Shown here piece by piece: positions 28,511 through 38,100 of a stretch of 64,000 bases of DNA. A model generated the notes under the pieces. That model was not told where the DNA came from. It did not search any database and saw nothing but the letters and a program-made list of their open reading frames with translations. This stretch comes from Tolumonas lignilytica. GTDB lineage: Bacteria; Pseudomonadota; Gammaproteobacteria; Enterobacterales; Aeromonadaceae. The stretch covers positions 186,001-250,000 of the forward strand of contig NZ_AZUK01000002.1 of assembly GCF_000527035.1 (NCBI RefSeq), read 5' to 3'. The position numbers and the translations under genes were made by a program. Every line of letters starts with the position of its first letter. The stretch's first letter is position 1.

Positions 28511-28742
28511 AGATGTTCGGTTTGATGAATTCAATATGTGGGTAACATTGAGTGATGCCCGTACACTTGGAGTACCATTGGCTTGGTTTCCCAGATTGAT
28601 GCACGCCACTCCAGAACAACGCGCCCATTTTGAATTAAGTGCTCGAGGTATTCACTGGGATGATCTGGACGAAGATATATCTGTGGATGGATTACTTGCT
28701 GGACGTGGAGATGTTACTCATCAACCACACCAAGCTGCCTGA
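28494..28742 (+). CDS. DUF2442 protein
   Basis: The 82-residue protein has the DUF2442 core: KDVRFDEFNMWVTLSDARTLGVPLAWFPRL and HFELSARGIHWDDLDEDISVDGLL. In paired loci it is the partner of DUF4160 and would be the antitoxin-like member, because the fold resembles a small DNA-binding or regulatory domain. Translation is probably coupled, since its start lies inside the previous gene. Confidence 0.82.
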   Translation: MNISAKDVRFDEFNMWVTLSDARTLGVPLAWFPRLMHATPEQRAHFELSARGIHWDDLDEDISVDGLLAGRGDVTHQPHQAA

Positions 28743-28755
28743 TTATCAATGAAAG

Positions 28756-28790
28756 CAATGCCGCCATTAATGAAACTAAAAGCGGCATTG
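28756..28790. terminator. Hairpin between convergent genes
   Basis: CAATGCCGC at 28756-28764 pairs with GCGGCATTG at 28782-28790, in the short gap between the DUF2442 gene and the minus-strand unknown gene. Confidence 0.6.
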
Positions 28791-28795
28791 ATATT

Positions 28796-29800
28796 CTATT
28801 GATCCATAAAGCTTTTATCTTGCTCCGAAAGAACCATTTTGCCTATTTTCAGGTTAGATTTATTGGCTAGTTGGGCGTAAATCGCATCCCACTCTCTGGC
28901 ATTTTCCGTCTCATATTCAAATACACTATCGAACGCACCCGGTGCAACTTTCACCTTGAGTTCTTTCTCTGTTGATTCTGACGGCTGATGCGTATCATCA
29001 ACGAGTTTTAATGCAGGCTGTTTTTCTTCGTCAAATTCAGCCATGGCTTCTTCCAATTCCTGATTAAATGCATCCTGATGTTCTTGCGTCATTGGCCGGT
29101 GGTAAAACAAACCATCAATAAATATGGCATAAATCGCTTCGGAAAAAGAAAGTTCTGCAGGCGAGTAACAGGCGGTGATGTTGCGTTTATCGATGAATAA
29201 GCCTTGAATATTTTCAGCTAATATTTTGGACTCTTTGCCAAGAAAGATATTCTTCTGCTGGCTCGCGACAATGATTGGCGTGTGTTTGATCTTATCAAAC
29301 GCGATATGGCTCGCTGAATAATGTTCGTTGTCACCATGATGAAAACCGCACATCGCAGTTCTGGTTTCTATATCAATCAGGTCGGTTTTAATCCGATTAT
29401 TTTTATTGTTGAAAAAATCAGTCAGATCTTCATCATCTTTCATCGGTAGATAGTCATAATGCCGTGAGAAAGAGGCTGATTTTGAGATCTCTAAAAATGA
29501 AAATGTTTGTTCGGCATCAGACAGCTTTTTGCATGCAGCACAGTAGGCATTTACATCCCGGTCAGTATATTTAGAAAAAATATTCTGCCATGGTTCAATA
29601 GCGAGGATCACATTGGCTAATGTGGTGTTTTGCTCAAAAAATACATTTTGATGAAAGAAGCGAATGATGAAACTTTCGTCTTCTTCATAATACGATTGCA
29701 AATCAACTAGCGGGTAATAGATATCTTTTCCATCATGGTAACTTTTTACTCGCAGTACGGAGTCATTACAAAATACCAAGTCTACATAAACATCAATCAT
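28796..29800 (-). CDS. Unknown 334-residue acidic protein
   Basis: I do not recognise this protein. From the ATG at 29800, which has GAGGAAAC upstream, it reads MIDVYVDLVFCNDSVLRVKSYHDG. It is soluble, acidic and without signal or membrane segments. There is a CAAC pair in YCAACKKLSDAEQ and a CGFHHGDNEH stretch that could bind metal. The C-terminal part is charged (EELEEAMAEFDEEKQ). The upstream neighbour is the AbrB-HicB fusion 68 bases away on the same strand, so both may form one operon. It sits between two mobile-element remnants, a typical place for accessory defence or toxin genes, but nothing in the sequence proves that. Confidence 0.65.
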   Translation of the reverse strand: MIDVYVDLVFCNDSVLRVKSYHDGKDIYYPLVDLQSYYEEDESFIIRFFHQNVFFEQNTTLANVILAIEPWQNIFSKYTDRDVNAYCAACKKLSDAEQTFSFLEISKSASFSRHYDYLPMKDDEDLTDFFNNKNNRIKTDLIDIETRTAMCGFHHGDNEHYSASHIAFDKIKHTPIIVASQQKNIFLGKESKILAENIQGLFIDKRNITACYSPAELSFSEAIYAIFIDGLFYHRPMTQEHQDAFNQELEEAMAEFDEEKQPALKLVDDTHQPSESTEKELKVKVAPGAFDSVFEYETENAREWDAIYAQLANKSNLKIGKMVLSEQDKSFMDQ

Positions 29801-29868
29801 GACTGTTTCCTCTGTGATAATGACACCGCTACTCACCCAACAAGCAGCAAAAAAGGTACAACTAAATA

Positions 29869-30303
29869 TCATCCATGGTATTCAGGGATCCTGGCTACAG
29901 TCCAGACACAACCGACAAATTCTGCTTTATTGACATGATCGTCGATCCAACTGGGGTCAGGCCATTCAGTAAGGGCTTCAAAATGAAGTTCCAAGGCTTC
30001 TCGTGCATTTTTGATAGATTCAGATAGAGAATCACCGGCACTAAAACACCCTGGAACATCCGGGAAATAAACACTATATGCAGTCTGGTCATCCCCAGGA
30101 AGGATCGCGATAGGGTATTGCCGAATAGCGGCTGCATGCTTAAGAAACGTCATCACGATGCGGCCATCAACAACGTCAAAATCATACAAATCCCCCTCGC
30201 GTTGATCAGTTTGCTCACAAAATTCAGGTGGAAAGATGATGATACATTCACCATTTTCATCACGTTGCACTTGTGCCGTCCAGCGAGAAACTATGTTTTT
30301 CAT
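29869..30303 (-). CDS. AbrB-like plus HicB-like fusion (antitoxin-type regulator)
   Basis: The 144-residue protein joins two small domains. Residues 1-55 (SRWTAQVQRDENGECIIIFPPEF...GDLYDFDVVDGRIVMTFLK) look like a swapped-hairpin AbrB/SpoVT DNA-binding domain. Residues 62-112 (YPIAILPGDDQTAYSVYFPDVPGCFSAGDSLSESIKNAREALELH) are a HicB antitoxin core. HicB antitoxins normally neutralise the HicA mRNA interferase, but no HicA gene is adjacent. Its promoter side is cut short by the remnant of integrase module 2 beginning at 30329. Confidence 0.75.
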   Translation of the reverse strand: MKNIVSRWTAQVQRDENGECIIIFPPEFCEQTDQREGDLYDFDVVDGRIVMTFLKHAAAIRQYPIAILPGDDQTAYSVYFPDVPGCFSAGDSLSESIKNAREALELHFEALTEWPDPSWIDDHVNKAEFVGCVWTVARIPEYHG

Positions 30304-30328
30304 GATTTGCTCCCCGTATCCCCAATTA

Positions 30329-30374
30329 ATGTCAGTTAGTCAGCCTGCGTATCATTTTGTTGCCATTTTTTAAG
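30329..30374 (-). pseudogene. 3' end relic of the HD-domain gene (copy 2)
   Basis: The reverse strand encodes the same last residues (MIRRLTN and stop) as the HD gene of copy 1. Nothing else of the gene remains; the IS end abuts it. Confidence 0.75.
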
Positions 30375-30437
30375 TGATCTGACCCAGCGTTATTGGACAC
30401 CTCATTAAACGAGTAAAATAACTCATAGAGGTGGATC

Positions 30438-30737
30438 ATGACCAAAACTGCAACTGAACAGAAAAAGTCCCGAACTCAATATTCGCAAAGTTATAAAGAA
30501 GATGCGCTCGCATTAGCTGAACGGATTGGTTTTGCCAAAGCGGCCACTCAACTTGGTGTCCAGGAGTCTCAGCTTTACTACTGGAAAAATAAACTTCGTC
30601 AGCAACAAACTTCCAGTGAGCGGGAACAACTCTTGGCTGATGAAAATGCCCGACTCAAGCGTTTGCTGGCAGAGCAAGCAGAAGAGCTGGCTATCGTAAA
30701 AAAGGCCGCAGCGTACTTTGCCAAACACCTGAAGTGA
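30438..30737 (+). CDS. IS3-family transposase OrfA
   Basis: The 99-residue protein has the IS3 OrfA helix-turn-helix ([40 protein letters not shown]) and a leucine-zipper-like region ([29 protein letters not shown]). An A6G slippery heptamer at about 30698-30704 in the frame GTA AAA AAG would allow a -1 shift to make the OrfAB transposase. Confidence 0.9.
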   Translation: MTKTATEQKKSRTQYSQSYKEDALALAERIGFAKAATQLGVQESQLYYWKNKLRQQQTSSEREQLLADENARLKRLLAEQAEELAIVKKAAAYFAKHLK

Positions 30738-31600
30738 AGTACGCCTTTATGCTGGCTCATAAAAGCAAATTTTACTTATCGACCATGTGCCGTGTTCTGA
30801 ATGTTTCCCGGAGCAGCTTTTATCATTGGCTGAACGGCAGCACTAAACGTTATCTACGACAACAAGCGCAGCAAAATCTGGATAAACACGTAGCGCTCGC
30901 ATTTCAGGCAGAAAAAAGCAGGTGTGGCGCAATTCGATTAGTCCGACGCTTGTCTAAACAAGGACTACACTATAACCGTAAAACGGTGGCAGCAAGCTTG
31001 AAAAGACAAGGATTGCGGGCGAAAGCTGCTCGTAAATTTAAAGCCACTACACAGAGCAACCACAACTTACCGATAGCAGAAAATCTGCTGAAGCAGAACT
31101 TCCATGCTAGCCAGCCAAATCAAAAATGGGCCGGAGATATTACGTACCTATGGACTGAAGAGGGTTGGCTCTATTTGGCAATTGTGATTGATTTGTACTC
31201 ACGTAAAGTGATTGGCTGGTCGATGTCAGAGCGAATGACGGCAAACTTAGTCTGTGACGCATTACAGATGGCGTTATTCCGTCGTAAACACCCCAAAGGG
31301 GTTGTTGTGCATAGTGATCGAGGAAGCCAATATTGTTCTCACGATTATCAAACATTGCTACGTGACCACCAACTTTTGTGCAGCATGAGTGCAAAAGGCT
31401 GTTGTTACGATAATGCCTGTTCAGAAAGCTTTTTCCATAGTCTGAAGGTAGAAGCAATCCATGGTGAAAGATTTGAAACCCGAAGTCAGATGAGAGAAAT
31501 CGTATTCGAATATATAGAAGTTGATTACAATCGACAGCGTTTACACAGTTATCTGGATTACAGAAGCCCAGATGAATTTGAACAACAGAAAATAGCTTAA
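30734..31600 (+). CDS. IS3-family transposase OrfB
   Basis: The 288-residue integrase-core protein carries the DDE triad. [31 protein letters not shown] gives the first Asp, [10 protein letters not shown] the second Asp, and [21 protein letters not shown] the Glu. An HTH_21 domain precedes it ([24 protein letters not shown]). A GTG start at 30734 overlaps orfA; production by frameshift fusion is likely in this family. No stops interrupt it, so the IS may be active. Confidence 0.93.
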   Translation: MKYAFMLAHKSKFYLSTMCRVLNVSRSSFYHWLNGSTKRYLRQQAQQNLDKHVALAFQAEKSRCGAIRLVRRLSKQGLHYNRKTVAASLKRQGLRAKAARKFKATTQSNHNLPIAENLLKQNFHASQPNQKWAGDITYLWTEEGWLYLAIVIDLYSRKVIGWSMSERMTANLVCDALQMALFRRKHPKGVVVHSDRGSQYCSHDYQTLLRDHQLLCSMSAKGCCYDNACSESFFHSLKVEAIHGERFETRSQMREIVFEYIEVDYNRQRLHSYLDYRSPDEFEQQKIA

Positions 31601-32781
31601 CCGTGTGTCCAATATTGCTGGGCTAGATCACTGCCATCCTGGCGGGTCAGATTGGGCACATAACGGCTATAGACTTCAAACAGCATTTTGGTGGTGCTAT
31701 GTCCGAGTTGTTTAGCTATCCATTCAGGGTTTTCGCCTGCTGCTAACCAAAGCGTTGCCGTGGTGTGGCGTGTCTGATAAGGGCGACGACGTTTCAGTCC
31801 AAGCATTGCAAGCGTGGGGTTCCATACTCTTTTGGTTACATTCCGGTGATCGAGCGGATTTCCTTCCTCATTACAAAAAACAAAGTCATTATCGCCAGTT
31901 TCATCATATTGATGAGACAGTGCTTGATAGACTGGTTCAGAAATCTGGATCACTCGGTAAGATGCTTGTGTTTTTGGTGTTTCTTGGCGACCGTTGACCA
32001 GTGTTTCTTCGACAATGATCTGTCGATTTGCAAGATCAACGTACTTCCAGCGCAAACCATCAATCTCGGCAGTACGCATTCCGGTGAAAAAGCGTACTGC
32101 ATAATAGTTGCGAAAATCGGGCCTTACACCCGCCAAAAAAGTCCTGACTTCTGTCAGAGAAAAGGGCTCTATATTGCTACGTGCAATCTTGAGTGGTTTG
32201 ATATTATGGAAAGGACTAACAATATCAAATCGTAAAGCTGCCTCAGAAAGTACACACCGCAACGGAGTCATAATGTGGTTCACTCGGTCATTAGTAATGG
32301 ATCGCTGGCTAGCGGTTTTTCCTTTTGCTAACGACGTTCTGAGTTTCAGAATATCTGCACGGGTGATCTGATCAAGTTGCATTGTTCCAAAAGTCGGAAG
32401 CAGATAGTTCTCAAGGATCGATTTAACATTAGCTAAATGACTTTGTTTCCAATGAACTTCATTTTCTGACATCCATTCATAACTGAATTTAGAGAAGGTT
32501 GGAACATTTGAGACAAAAGTCAGATGTTCCGTCTGTTGTTCCTGTTTCTGTTTTGTTTGAGTATCAATGACCTCAAACTCAGTGCAACGCGCACTACTAG
32601 GGAAAAAATCACGGTATATAAATTGTCCTAGATGAATAGCCTTGTCTATATCCGACATAACTTTTTCGAGCCGAGCGCGGTTCATCTTAGTGTCTTTTAA
32701 TAATGTCTGTTCACGGCACCGGACTCCCTGATAGCGGAAATCAAAAAACAGCTGCTGGTTTCGAGCTCTGATACTACCCAT
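31597..32781 (-). CDS. Tyrosine-type integrase (copy 2), C-terminus replaced by IS sequence
   Basis: The 394-residue product is closely similar to copy 1 throughout (same arm domain, [42 protein letters not shown]). After TRQDGS the two differ: copy 1 ends AFNSLISCN, while here the frame runs into the IS right end and reads [10 protein letters not shown]. All catalytic residues are before the change, so the enzyme may still function. Its former downstream partner, the HD gene, is lost. Confidence 0.9.
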   Translation of the reverse strand: MGSIRARNQQLFFDFRYQGVRCREQTLLKDTKMNRARLEKVMSDIDKAIHLGQFIYRDFFPSSARCTEFEVIDTQTKQKQEQQTEHLTFVSNVPTFSKFSYEWMSENEVHWKQSHLANVKSILENYLLPTFGTMQLDQITRADILKLRTSLAKGKTASQRSITNDRVNHIMTPLRCVLSEAALRFDIVSPFHNIKPLKIARSNIEPFSLTEVRTFLAGVRPDFRNYYAVRFFTGMRTAEIDGLRWKYVDLANRQIIVEETLVNGRQETPKTQASYRVIQISEPVYQALSHQYDETGDNDFVFCNEEGNPLDHRNVTKRVWNPTLAMLGLKRRRPYQTRHTTATLWLAAGENPEWIAKQLGHSTTKMLFEVYSRYVPNLTRQDGSDLAQQYWTHG

Positions 32782-33010
32782 GGCAAATCCCTCCTTTAGC
32801 CATAGGAATAGCCATCATTGGCTGAACAGTAACCTTAAACATCTCTTTTTCGACTTCTTCCCAGATGTAGAAGATTTTCCTCCCGCCAAAAGGGCGGATG
32901 TAATGTTGGCCCTGCAAAAAAATAGTGTCTCTTAGTGCATGGTTGATGTAAGCCGAACTGAAATTAATACGCTCAGCTAACTGCGACGACGAAAGAAGAG
33001 TTCTGCTCAT
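32774..33010 (-). CDS. Excisionase-like protein (copy 2)
   Basis: The 78-residue protein differs from copy 1 at only a couple of residues (HALRDT against HALKDT, TVQP against TVRP), although the DNA has many silent changes. It overlaps the integrase start by 8 bases. Confidence 0.8.
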   Translation of the reverse strand: MSRTLLSSSQLAERINFSSAYINHALRDTIFLQGQHYIRPFGGRKIFYIWEEVEKEMFKVTVQPMMAIPMAKGGICHG

Positions 33011-33296
33011 AAGCTCACCTTTGTTCTATGGAAGAATAAATCTGACTTAAAACAACAATAGAATATTAAAAATGTTCTTTCAAGGAATAATTTTAAATTT
33101 TTCGTGTTTTTTATTCTGAATTGCCATGATTGGCTTCAATGGGGGCTTTTTGTTGGGTGGATGTTATTTGTTAATGAAGATATACTTTTTGTGACACAGA
33201 TATTTCATCTGTTCTTTCAAAGCACAGATGGGATGTTCTAATATCATTGTTAACGAAGTCGTTTCGTTGACCGTAAATCAAAGGATATGAAGAACC
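33011..33296. promoter_or_regulatory. Divergent regulatory region between xis and the HTH gene (copy 2)
   Basis: It contains the same motif set as copy 1: TGTTCTTTCAAGGAAT near 33073, ATATACTTTTTGTGA near 33179, and TGTTCTTTCA at 33210-33219. Spacing to both genes is kept, which supports a regulatory role. Confidence 0.5.
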
Positions 33297-33557
33297 ATGA
33301 TCCGGTTTCGTATAAAAGAATTACTCGCTGAAAAAGAATTTCGGGAACAACGGAAAATCACGCTGGGAGAGGTTTCAGAGAAAACGGGTGTGAATCGGAC
33401 TTCGTTGTCAAAAATGCAAAGCCCTATAATGCGTCACTCAACAACGACGAATGCGATTGATTCATTGTGTAAATACTTTCGTTGCCAAGTAGGGGACTTA
33501 ATGGTTTACATCGATGATGATCAAATTGAATCCCAGAATGATCAAAGTTCAGAATAA
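33297..33557 (+). CDS. XRE-family HTH regulator (copy 2)
   Basis: The 86-residue protein is identical in most positions to copy 1 (MIRFRIKELLAEKEFREQRKITLGEV...) but ends VYIDDDQIESQNDQSSE. With two very similar repressors in one cell, each could act on both modules. Confidence 0.85.
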   Translation: MIRFRIKELLAEKEFREQRKITLGEVSEKTGVNRTSLSKMQSPIMRHSTTTNAIDSLCKYFRCQVGDLMVYIDDDQIESQNDQSSE

Positions 33558-33655
33558 TTCTGAGATATCACACAATGTGCTTGAATATTTTTTCTTTCAG
33601 TAATTTAAGTCTGAGAGAAAAGAAACAAATTCTAGATACACATTAGTAATGAGTA

Positions 33656-33682
33656 ACAAGCCATCCAATATGAATGGCTTGT
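33656..33682 (-). terminator. Hairpin after the efflux operon
   Basis: ACAAGCCAT at 33656-33664 pairs with ATGGCTTGT at 33674-33682, in the gap between the outer-membrane factor gene and the convergent HTH gene. Confidence 0.6.
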
Positions 33683-33699
33683 CGGTGTTTGTGGCGAGG

Positions 33700-35106
33700 T
33701 TATTGGAGCATTGTATCTGATGTTTGCATCCAGCCACCACCGAGTGCTTTGAATAAATCCACTTGTGCGTTGGTGAGTTGCAGTCTTGCGCTGGCTGCGG
33801 TACTACTTGCATTGAGCATGGCTTGTTGATTGACAAGCAACTCCGTATACGAAATTGCCCCCGCATCATACCGTGCTTTCGCTAGCACATAGGCTCGCTC
33901 TGATTTTTGTTGTGCGGTGAGCAACTCAGCATTTTGCTTATTGACCGCATGGAGTGAGGTTAAGGTTTGTTCAACCTCTTTATATGCAGTCAAAACTTTG
34001 CCATCAAAGCTGGCGACCGAGGCTTCTGCCTGTGCATTCGCTTGTTGCAATCTCGCTCTGGCGGCGACCATGTTCGGGAAACGCCATGAAATGAGCGGGC
34101 CGATACCATAGCTAAAACTGTCACTCCCGGTGATCTGGTCACTATGCAAATAGTTGGCAGAAGCACCGAAGCTGATACGAGGGTAAAGATCGGCAGTTGC
34201 GACGCCAACTCTGGCAACATCGGCTGAGAGTTGCCTTTCCGCTTGTCGCAAGTCAGGGCGACGTCGCAGTAATGAGGTGCCATCACCCACCGGAACGAGT
34301 TGTGCAATCGCTGGCGGCATGGCGCACTGTGCTACAGCAACCGGTGCATCGTTGGGTGTGCGCCCGAGCAGGGCTGCAAGCTCATAAACTGCGTTTTGCT
34401 TTGCTGCTTGCGCCATCGGGAGCTGCGCTTTCACATTAGCAACCACTGATTCAGCCGAGGCGAGTTCGAGTTCGGTTGCTGCGCCGACGTTGAGCCTGTC
34501 GTGGATCATCTGCAACTGAGCCTGACTATTTTGCAGCGATTCTTGCAAGACTTGCTGCTGATACCCATAAGCGCAGGCATTCAAATAAGCGCGGGTGGTT
34601 TCGGCCGCCACCGTGACTCGCACCAGATCGCGGGCTGCGCGCTGCGCTTCCAGATCATCGCTTGCTGCTTTGATGGCCTGATCAATCCGCCCCCCAAAAT
34701 CGGCTTCCCAATTTAAAGAAAGCCCGGCATTTTCGCGCCATTGTTCATCCTGAAGATTCTGGTCAGCGTTGCCATAACTGACACCGCCATTGAGCGTTGT
34801 CTCCGGTAATTGAGCGGCCTCTGATTGTCGCAGAATGCTCTGCGACTTTTTCAGATTGGCTTGTGCAATACGCAGGTCGGTATTGGCCTTGAATGCCTCG
34901 GTGATTAATCCATCTAATTGCGGATCTTGATACAACTGCCACCAATTCGTCGGAAGCGATTGGTTTGATTCCTGCGCAGGGTTTTGGTTGATAAATGAAC
35001 CTGCATTCGTTTTTTGCTGACTGGAAAACGCTTGCGGATCAGGCGTTGTTGAACAAGCAGCCAAAAATAATGCCAGCGTGATCGTGCTCAGCGGTAATTT
35101 ATGCAT
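33700..35106 (-). CDS. Outer-membrane efflux lipoprotein (NodT/OprM family)
   Basis: The TolC-type outer-membrane channel (about 468 residues) starts with a lipoprotein signal MHKLPLSTITLALFLAACST (lipobox LAAC). Two repeated OEP domains follow, each with long helices (SQSILRQSEAAQLPET..., AYKEVEQTLTSLHAVNKQNAEL) and beta strands. ATG 35106 follows GGAGG and overlaps the end of the RND gene by a few bases; an ORF extension to 35199 is not needed. With the RND pump and adaptor it completes a tripartite exporter. Confidence 0.9.
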   Translation of the reverse strand: MHKLPLSTITLALFLAACSTTPDPQAFSSQQKTNAGSFINQNPAQESNQSLPTNWWQLYQDPQLDGLITEAFKANTDLRIAQANLKKSQSILRQSEAAQLPETTLNGGVSYGNADQNLQDEQWRENAGLSLNWEADFGGRIDQAIKAASDDLEAQRAARDLVRVTVAAETTRAYLNACAYGYQQQVLQESLQNSQAQLQMIHDRLNVGAATELELASAESVVANVKAQLPMAQAAKQNAVYELAALLGRTPNDAPVAVAQCAMPPAIAQLVPVGDGTSLLRRRPDLRQAERQLSADVARVGVATADLYPRISFGASANYLHSDQITGSDSFSYGIGPLISWRFPNMVAARARLQQANAQAEASVASFDGKVLTAYKEVEQTLTSLHAVNKQNAELLTAQQKSERAYVLAKARYDAGAISYTELLVNQQAMLNASSTAASARLQLTNAQVDLFKALGGGWMQTSDTMLQ

Positions 35107-38100
35107 GGTGAACCTCCGCTGCATCGTCATTCTGAGATTCTTCCTGATGTTGCTTGTGGTGATTTGCAGCCAGCAGGGTATAGATGGTTGGTAACACAAA
35201 CAGCGTGAACAACGTGCCCACTAACATGCCCATGACAACCACAATTCCGATCGCGAAACGGCTCGCCGCTCCAGCACCTTCCGCAAACAACAATGGAATT
35301 AACCCTGCGACCATCGCTGCTGTGGTCATTAATACCGGACGCATACGCACGGCAGCTGCATGTCGAATCGCTTCGAGCTTATTCATGCCTTGCTCAATTT
35401 GAAGTTCATTGGCAAATGAAACCATCAAAATGCCGTGTTTTGAGATCAGCCCAATCAGTGTCACGAGACCGATTTGCGTGTAGATATTCAGCGTGGTGAA
35501 GCCTAAATAGATTGGCACTAACGCTCCACAGATAGCCAGGGGAACCGTCACCAGAATCACCAGCGGATCGCGGAAACTTTCAAATTGCGCGGCTAACACC
35601 AAGAAGATAACAATCAATGCGAAAGCAAATGAAACGGTTAAGCGATCGCCTTCATGCACGAATTGACGGCTGTTGGAAAGCCAGTCAACAGATGTGCCAT
35701 CTGGCAGCGGTTGTTGCTGCAAGAAAGCCACGGCTTGTCCCATCGTCACACCCGGCATTAAGACCGCGGACAGCGTGGCTGAGTTCATCTGATTAAACTG
35801 CGGTAATTTATTCGGTTGTGGTTTGATGGTGACGCTGACCACCGTTGAGAGGGGCACCAGTTTGCCTGCGCTTGTCCGCACGTAGTAGTTGCCTAAGTTC
35901 TCTGGAGTCAGACGAAGTGACTGTGGAACTTGCGTGATCACGTCATAAGAACGGTCGAACCAGTTAAAGCGGTTGATGTAATTTTCGCCAACTAATACGG
36001 CCAGTGTGTCCGCAATTTCTGACATCAAAATGCCTAGCTCACCGGCTTTGTTACGATCGATATCCAGATGTGCTTCAGCATTATCGAACGCCAGATCACT
36101 ATCGACGAACGCGAACAATCCGCTACCCCATGCAGCACCTTTTAACCCCATCAGGGTTTGATAGAGCGAGGTGAAATCACCGGAAGATCGGATTACCATC
36201 TGCACAGGTAAACCGCCCGTGGAAGCGGGGAGTGGGTTGTCTTGGAATAACGAGGTGTATACACCCGTGATTTGACTGGTAATGCCAGCAAGCTGACCTT
36301 GAATTTGATCGGCGCTGCGTTCGCGTTGTGACCATTCTTTCAGAATGATGCCACCAAAGCCGATGTTGGTATCATCCATGCCAATTGCGAAGAAACTCCG
36401 ATCGAATTCCGGCAGTTGTGTGAAGCTTTGATCGACTTGTGCACTATATTTCGTGATGTAGTCGATGTTGGCATATTGCGGCGCTTTCGTTTGGGCAAAG
36501 ATGTAGCCCATGTCTTCTGCGGGGGCGAGTTCACGTTTTGCACCGGTGAACAAGACCCCAATAGCCGCCAGAATGACAACTCCCACCAAGAGAACGGAGA
36601 CGCGAGAGACCAGTGTGCGATCTAACATCCTCACATAAATCTGGGTGGCGCATTCCATCGTGCGTTCGATCCATTGTGCCAATTTCGCTTCTGACTGACG
36701 CGAGTTCAATAATTTACTGCTCATCATCGGAGAGAGCGTGAGCGCAACAATCCCCGACACAATAACTGAACCCGCTAGTGTGAATGCAAACTCACGGAAT
36801 AAAGCTCCAGTCAGACCGCCCATCATCCCAATCGGCGCGTAAACCGCGGCCAGCGTAATGGTCATCGCGATGACCGGGCCTACAATCTCTCTGGCACCTT
36901 TGAGCGCAGCTTTGAAAGTGGATAATCCTTCTTCGATATGGCGATGAATGTTTTCCACCACTACGATCGCATCATCGACCACCAGACCAATTGCCAGCAC
37001 CATCGCCAGCAGCGTGAGCAGATTCAGAGAAAATCCTAGTACGAGCATCAGTGCTGCGGTACCTAACAGTGACAACGGGATGGTGACGATAGGAATGATG
37101 ACCGCACGGAATGTGCCTAAAAACAGGAAGATCACCGCAACAACAATCACGATGGCTTCAACCAGCGTATGTTTGACCTCTTGAATTGATGCATCCACAA
37201 AGTGCACAACATCGAACTGGTTGATAATTTCTAAGCCAGGAGGAGCCACTCGCTGCATGTCTTTTAGTAATGCATTGACGTTTTGCACGATCTCCAATGG
37301 GTTGCCATCTGGCGTTGGAGAAATCGCGATATAAACTGCTTTTTCACCCGAAGCAAGGGCTGCCGAATCATAGTTTTGACCGCCTAACTCAACAGTTGCT
37401 ACATCATTTAGACGAACCACGCCTTGCGTGCCTTGTTTTACTATCATCTCACGAAAAGCATTGGTATCGCGTAAGTCTGTTGCTGCAGTGATATTGAGCG
37501 AGGTTTCGCTATTTTTTAACTGGCCGGGGGATGCCTGAATATTATTACTCCGCAATGCATCGGCAATGTCACTGGCCGTCATGCCTCTGGCTGCTAATTT
37601 CGTCGGGTCAACCCAGATTCGCATGGCGTATGATGCACCGCCACTAACAGGGGCTGAGGCAACACCAGAAACAGAGGTGATTAATGGCTGCGCAATCCGC
37701 GTTGCAAAATCGACAATCTGTGGCGTTGAGAGCGTTGAACTGCGAAACGCTAGATACTGAATGGCCGAGGCACCATCAGTGATTTTAGCGATCACAGGGT
37801 CCGTAACGCCAGCCGGCAGACGGTATTTTACAGTCTGCACTTTCGACAGAATTTCGGTCATGGAGCGATCGGCATCTGCGTTTAATACCAACTTGGCAGA
37901 GATATGACTTTTGCCTTGTTTGGATGTCGACGTGATGTATTCAATGCCGCTGGCTGTTGAAATGGCCTGTGCAATCGGCGTCGTCACGAAGCCCTGCATC
38001 ATATCCTGCGTCGCGCCGGGTAATGAGGTATCAATCGTGATGGTCGCACTTTCCATTTTCGGATATTGGCGGATTGGTAAATTGTAAGTCGCGCTCAAAC

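Larger units (their letters stand above)
30375..31630 (+). mobile_element. IS3-family insertion sequence, 1256 bp
   Basis: Imperfect terminal inverted repeats of about 26 bases begin TGATCTGACCCAGC on the left (30375) and TGATCTAGCCCAGC on the right (read from 31630 inwards), both continuing to TATTGGACAC. Between them lie orfA and orfB in the classic overlapping arrangement. No direct repeat flanks the ends: AAG is on the left and CTG on the right. This fits an IS that has mediated an adjacent deletion. Confidence 0.88.
30329..33557 (-). mobile_element. Integrase module copy 2, interrupted by an IS3-family element
   Basis: The same gene order as copy 1 is kept: HTH on the plus strand and xis-int on the minus strand. 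Of the HD gene only the last 46 bases (30329-30374) remain, matching 20962-21007 of copy 1 with three differences. An IS3-family element occupies 30375-31630. Integrase homology resumes just after it. About 0.85 kb present in copy 1 (roughly 21008-21862) is missing here. Confidence 0.8.

Noticed and set aside
36340-37184. Frames on either strand inside the RND pump gene
   Set aside because: They lack start signals and are explained by the 1024-residue pump.
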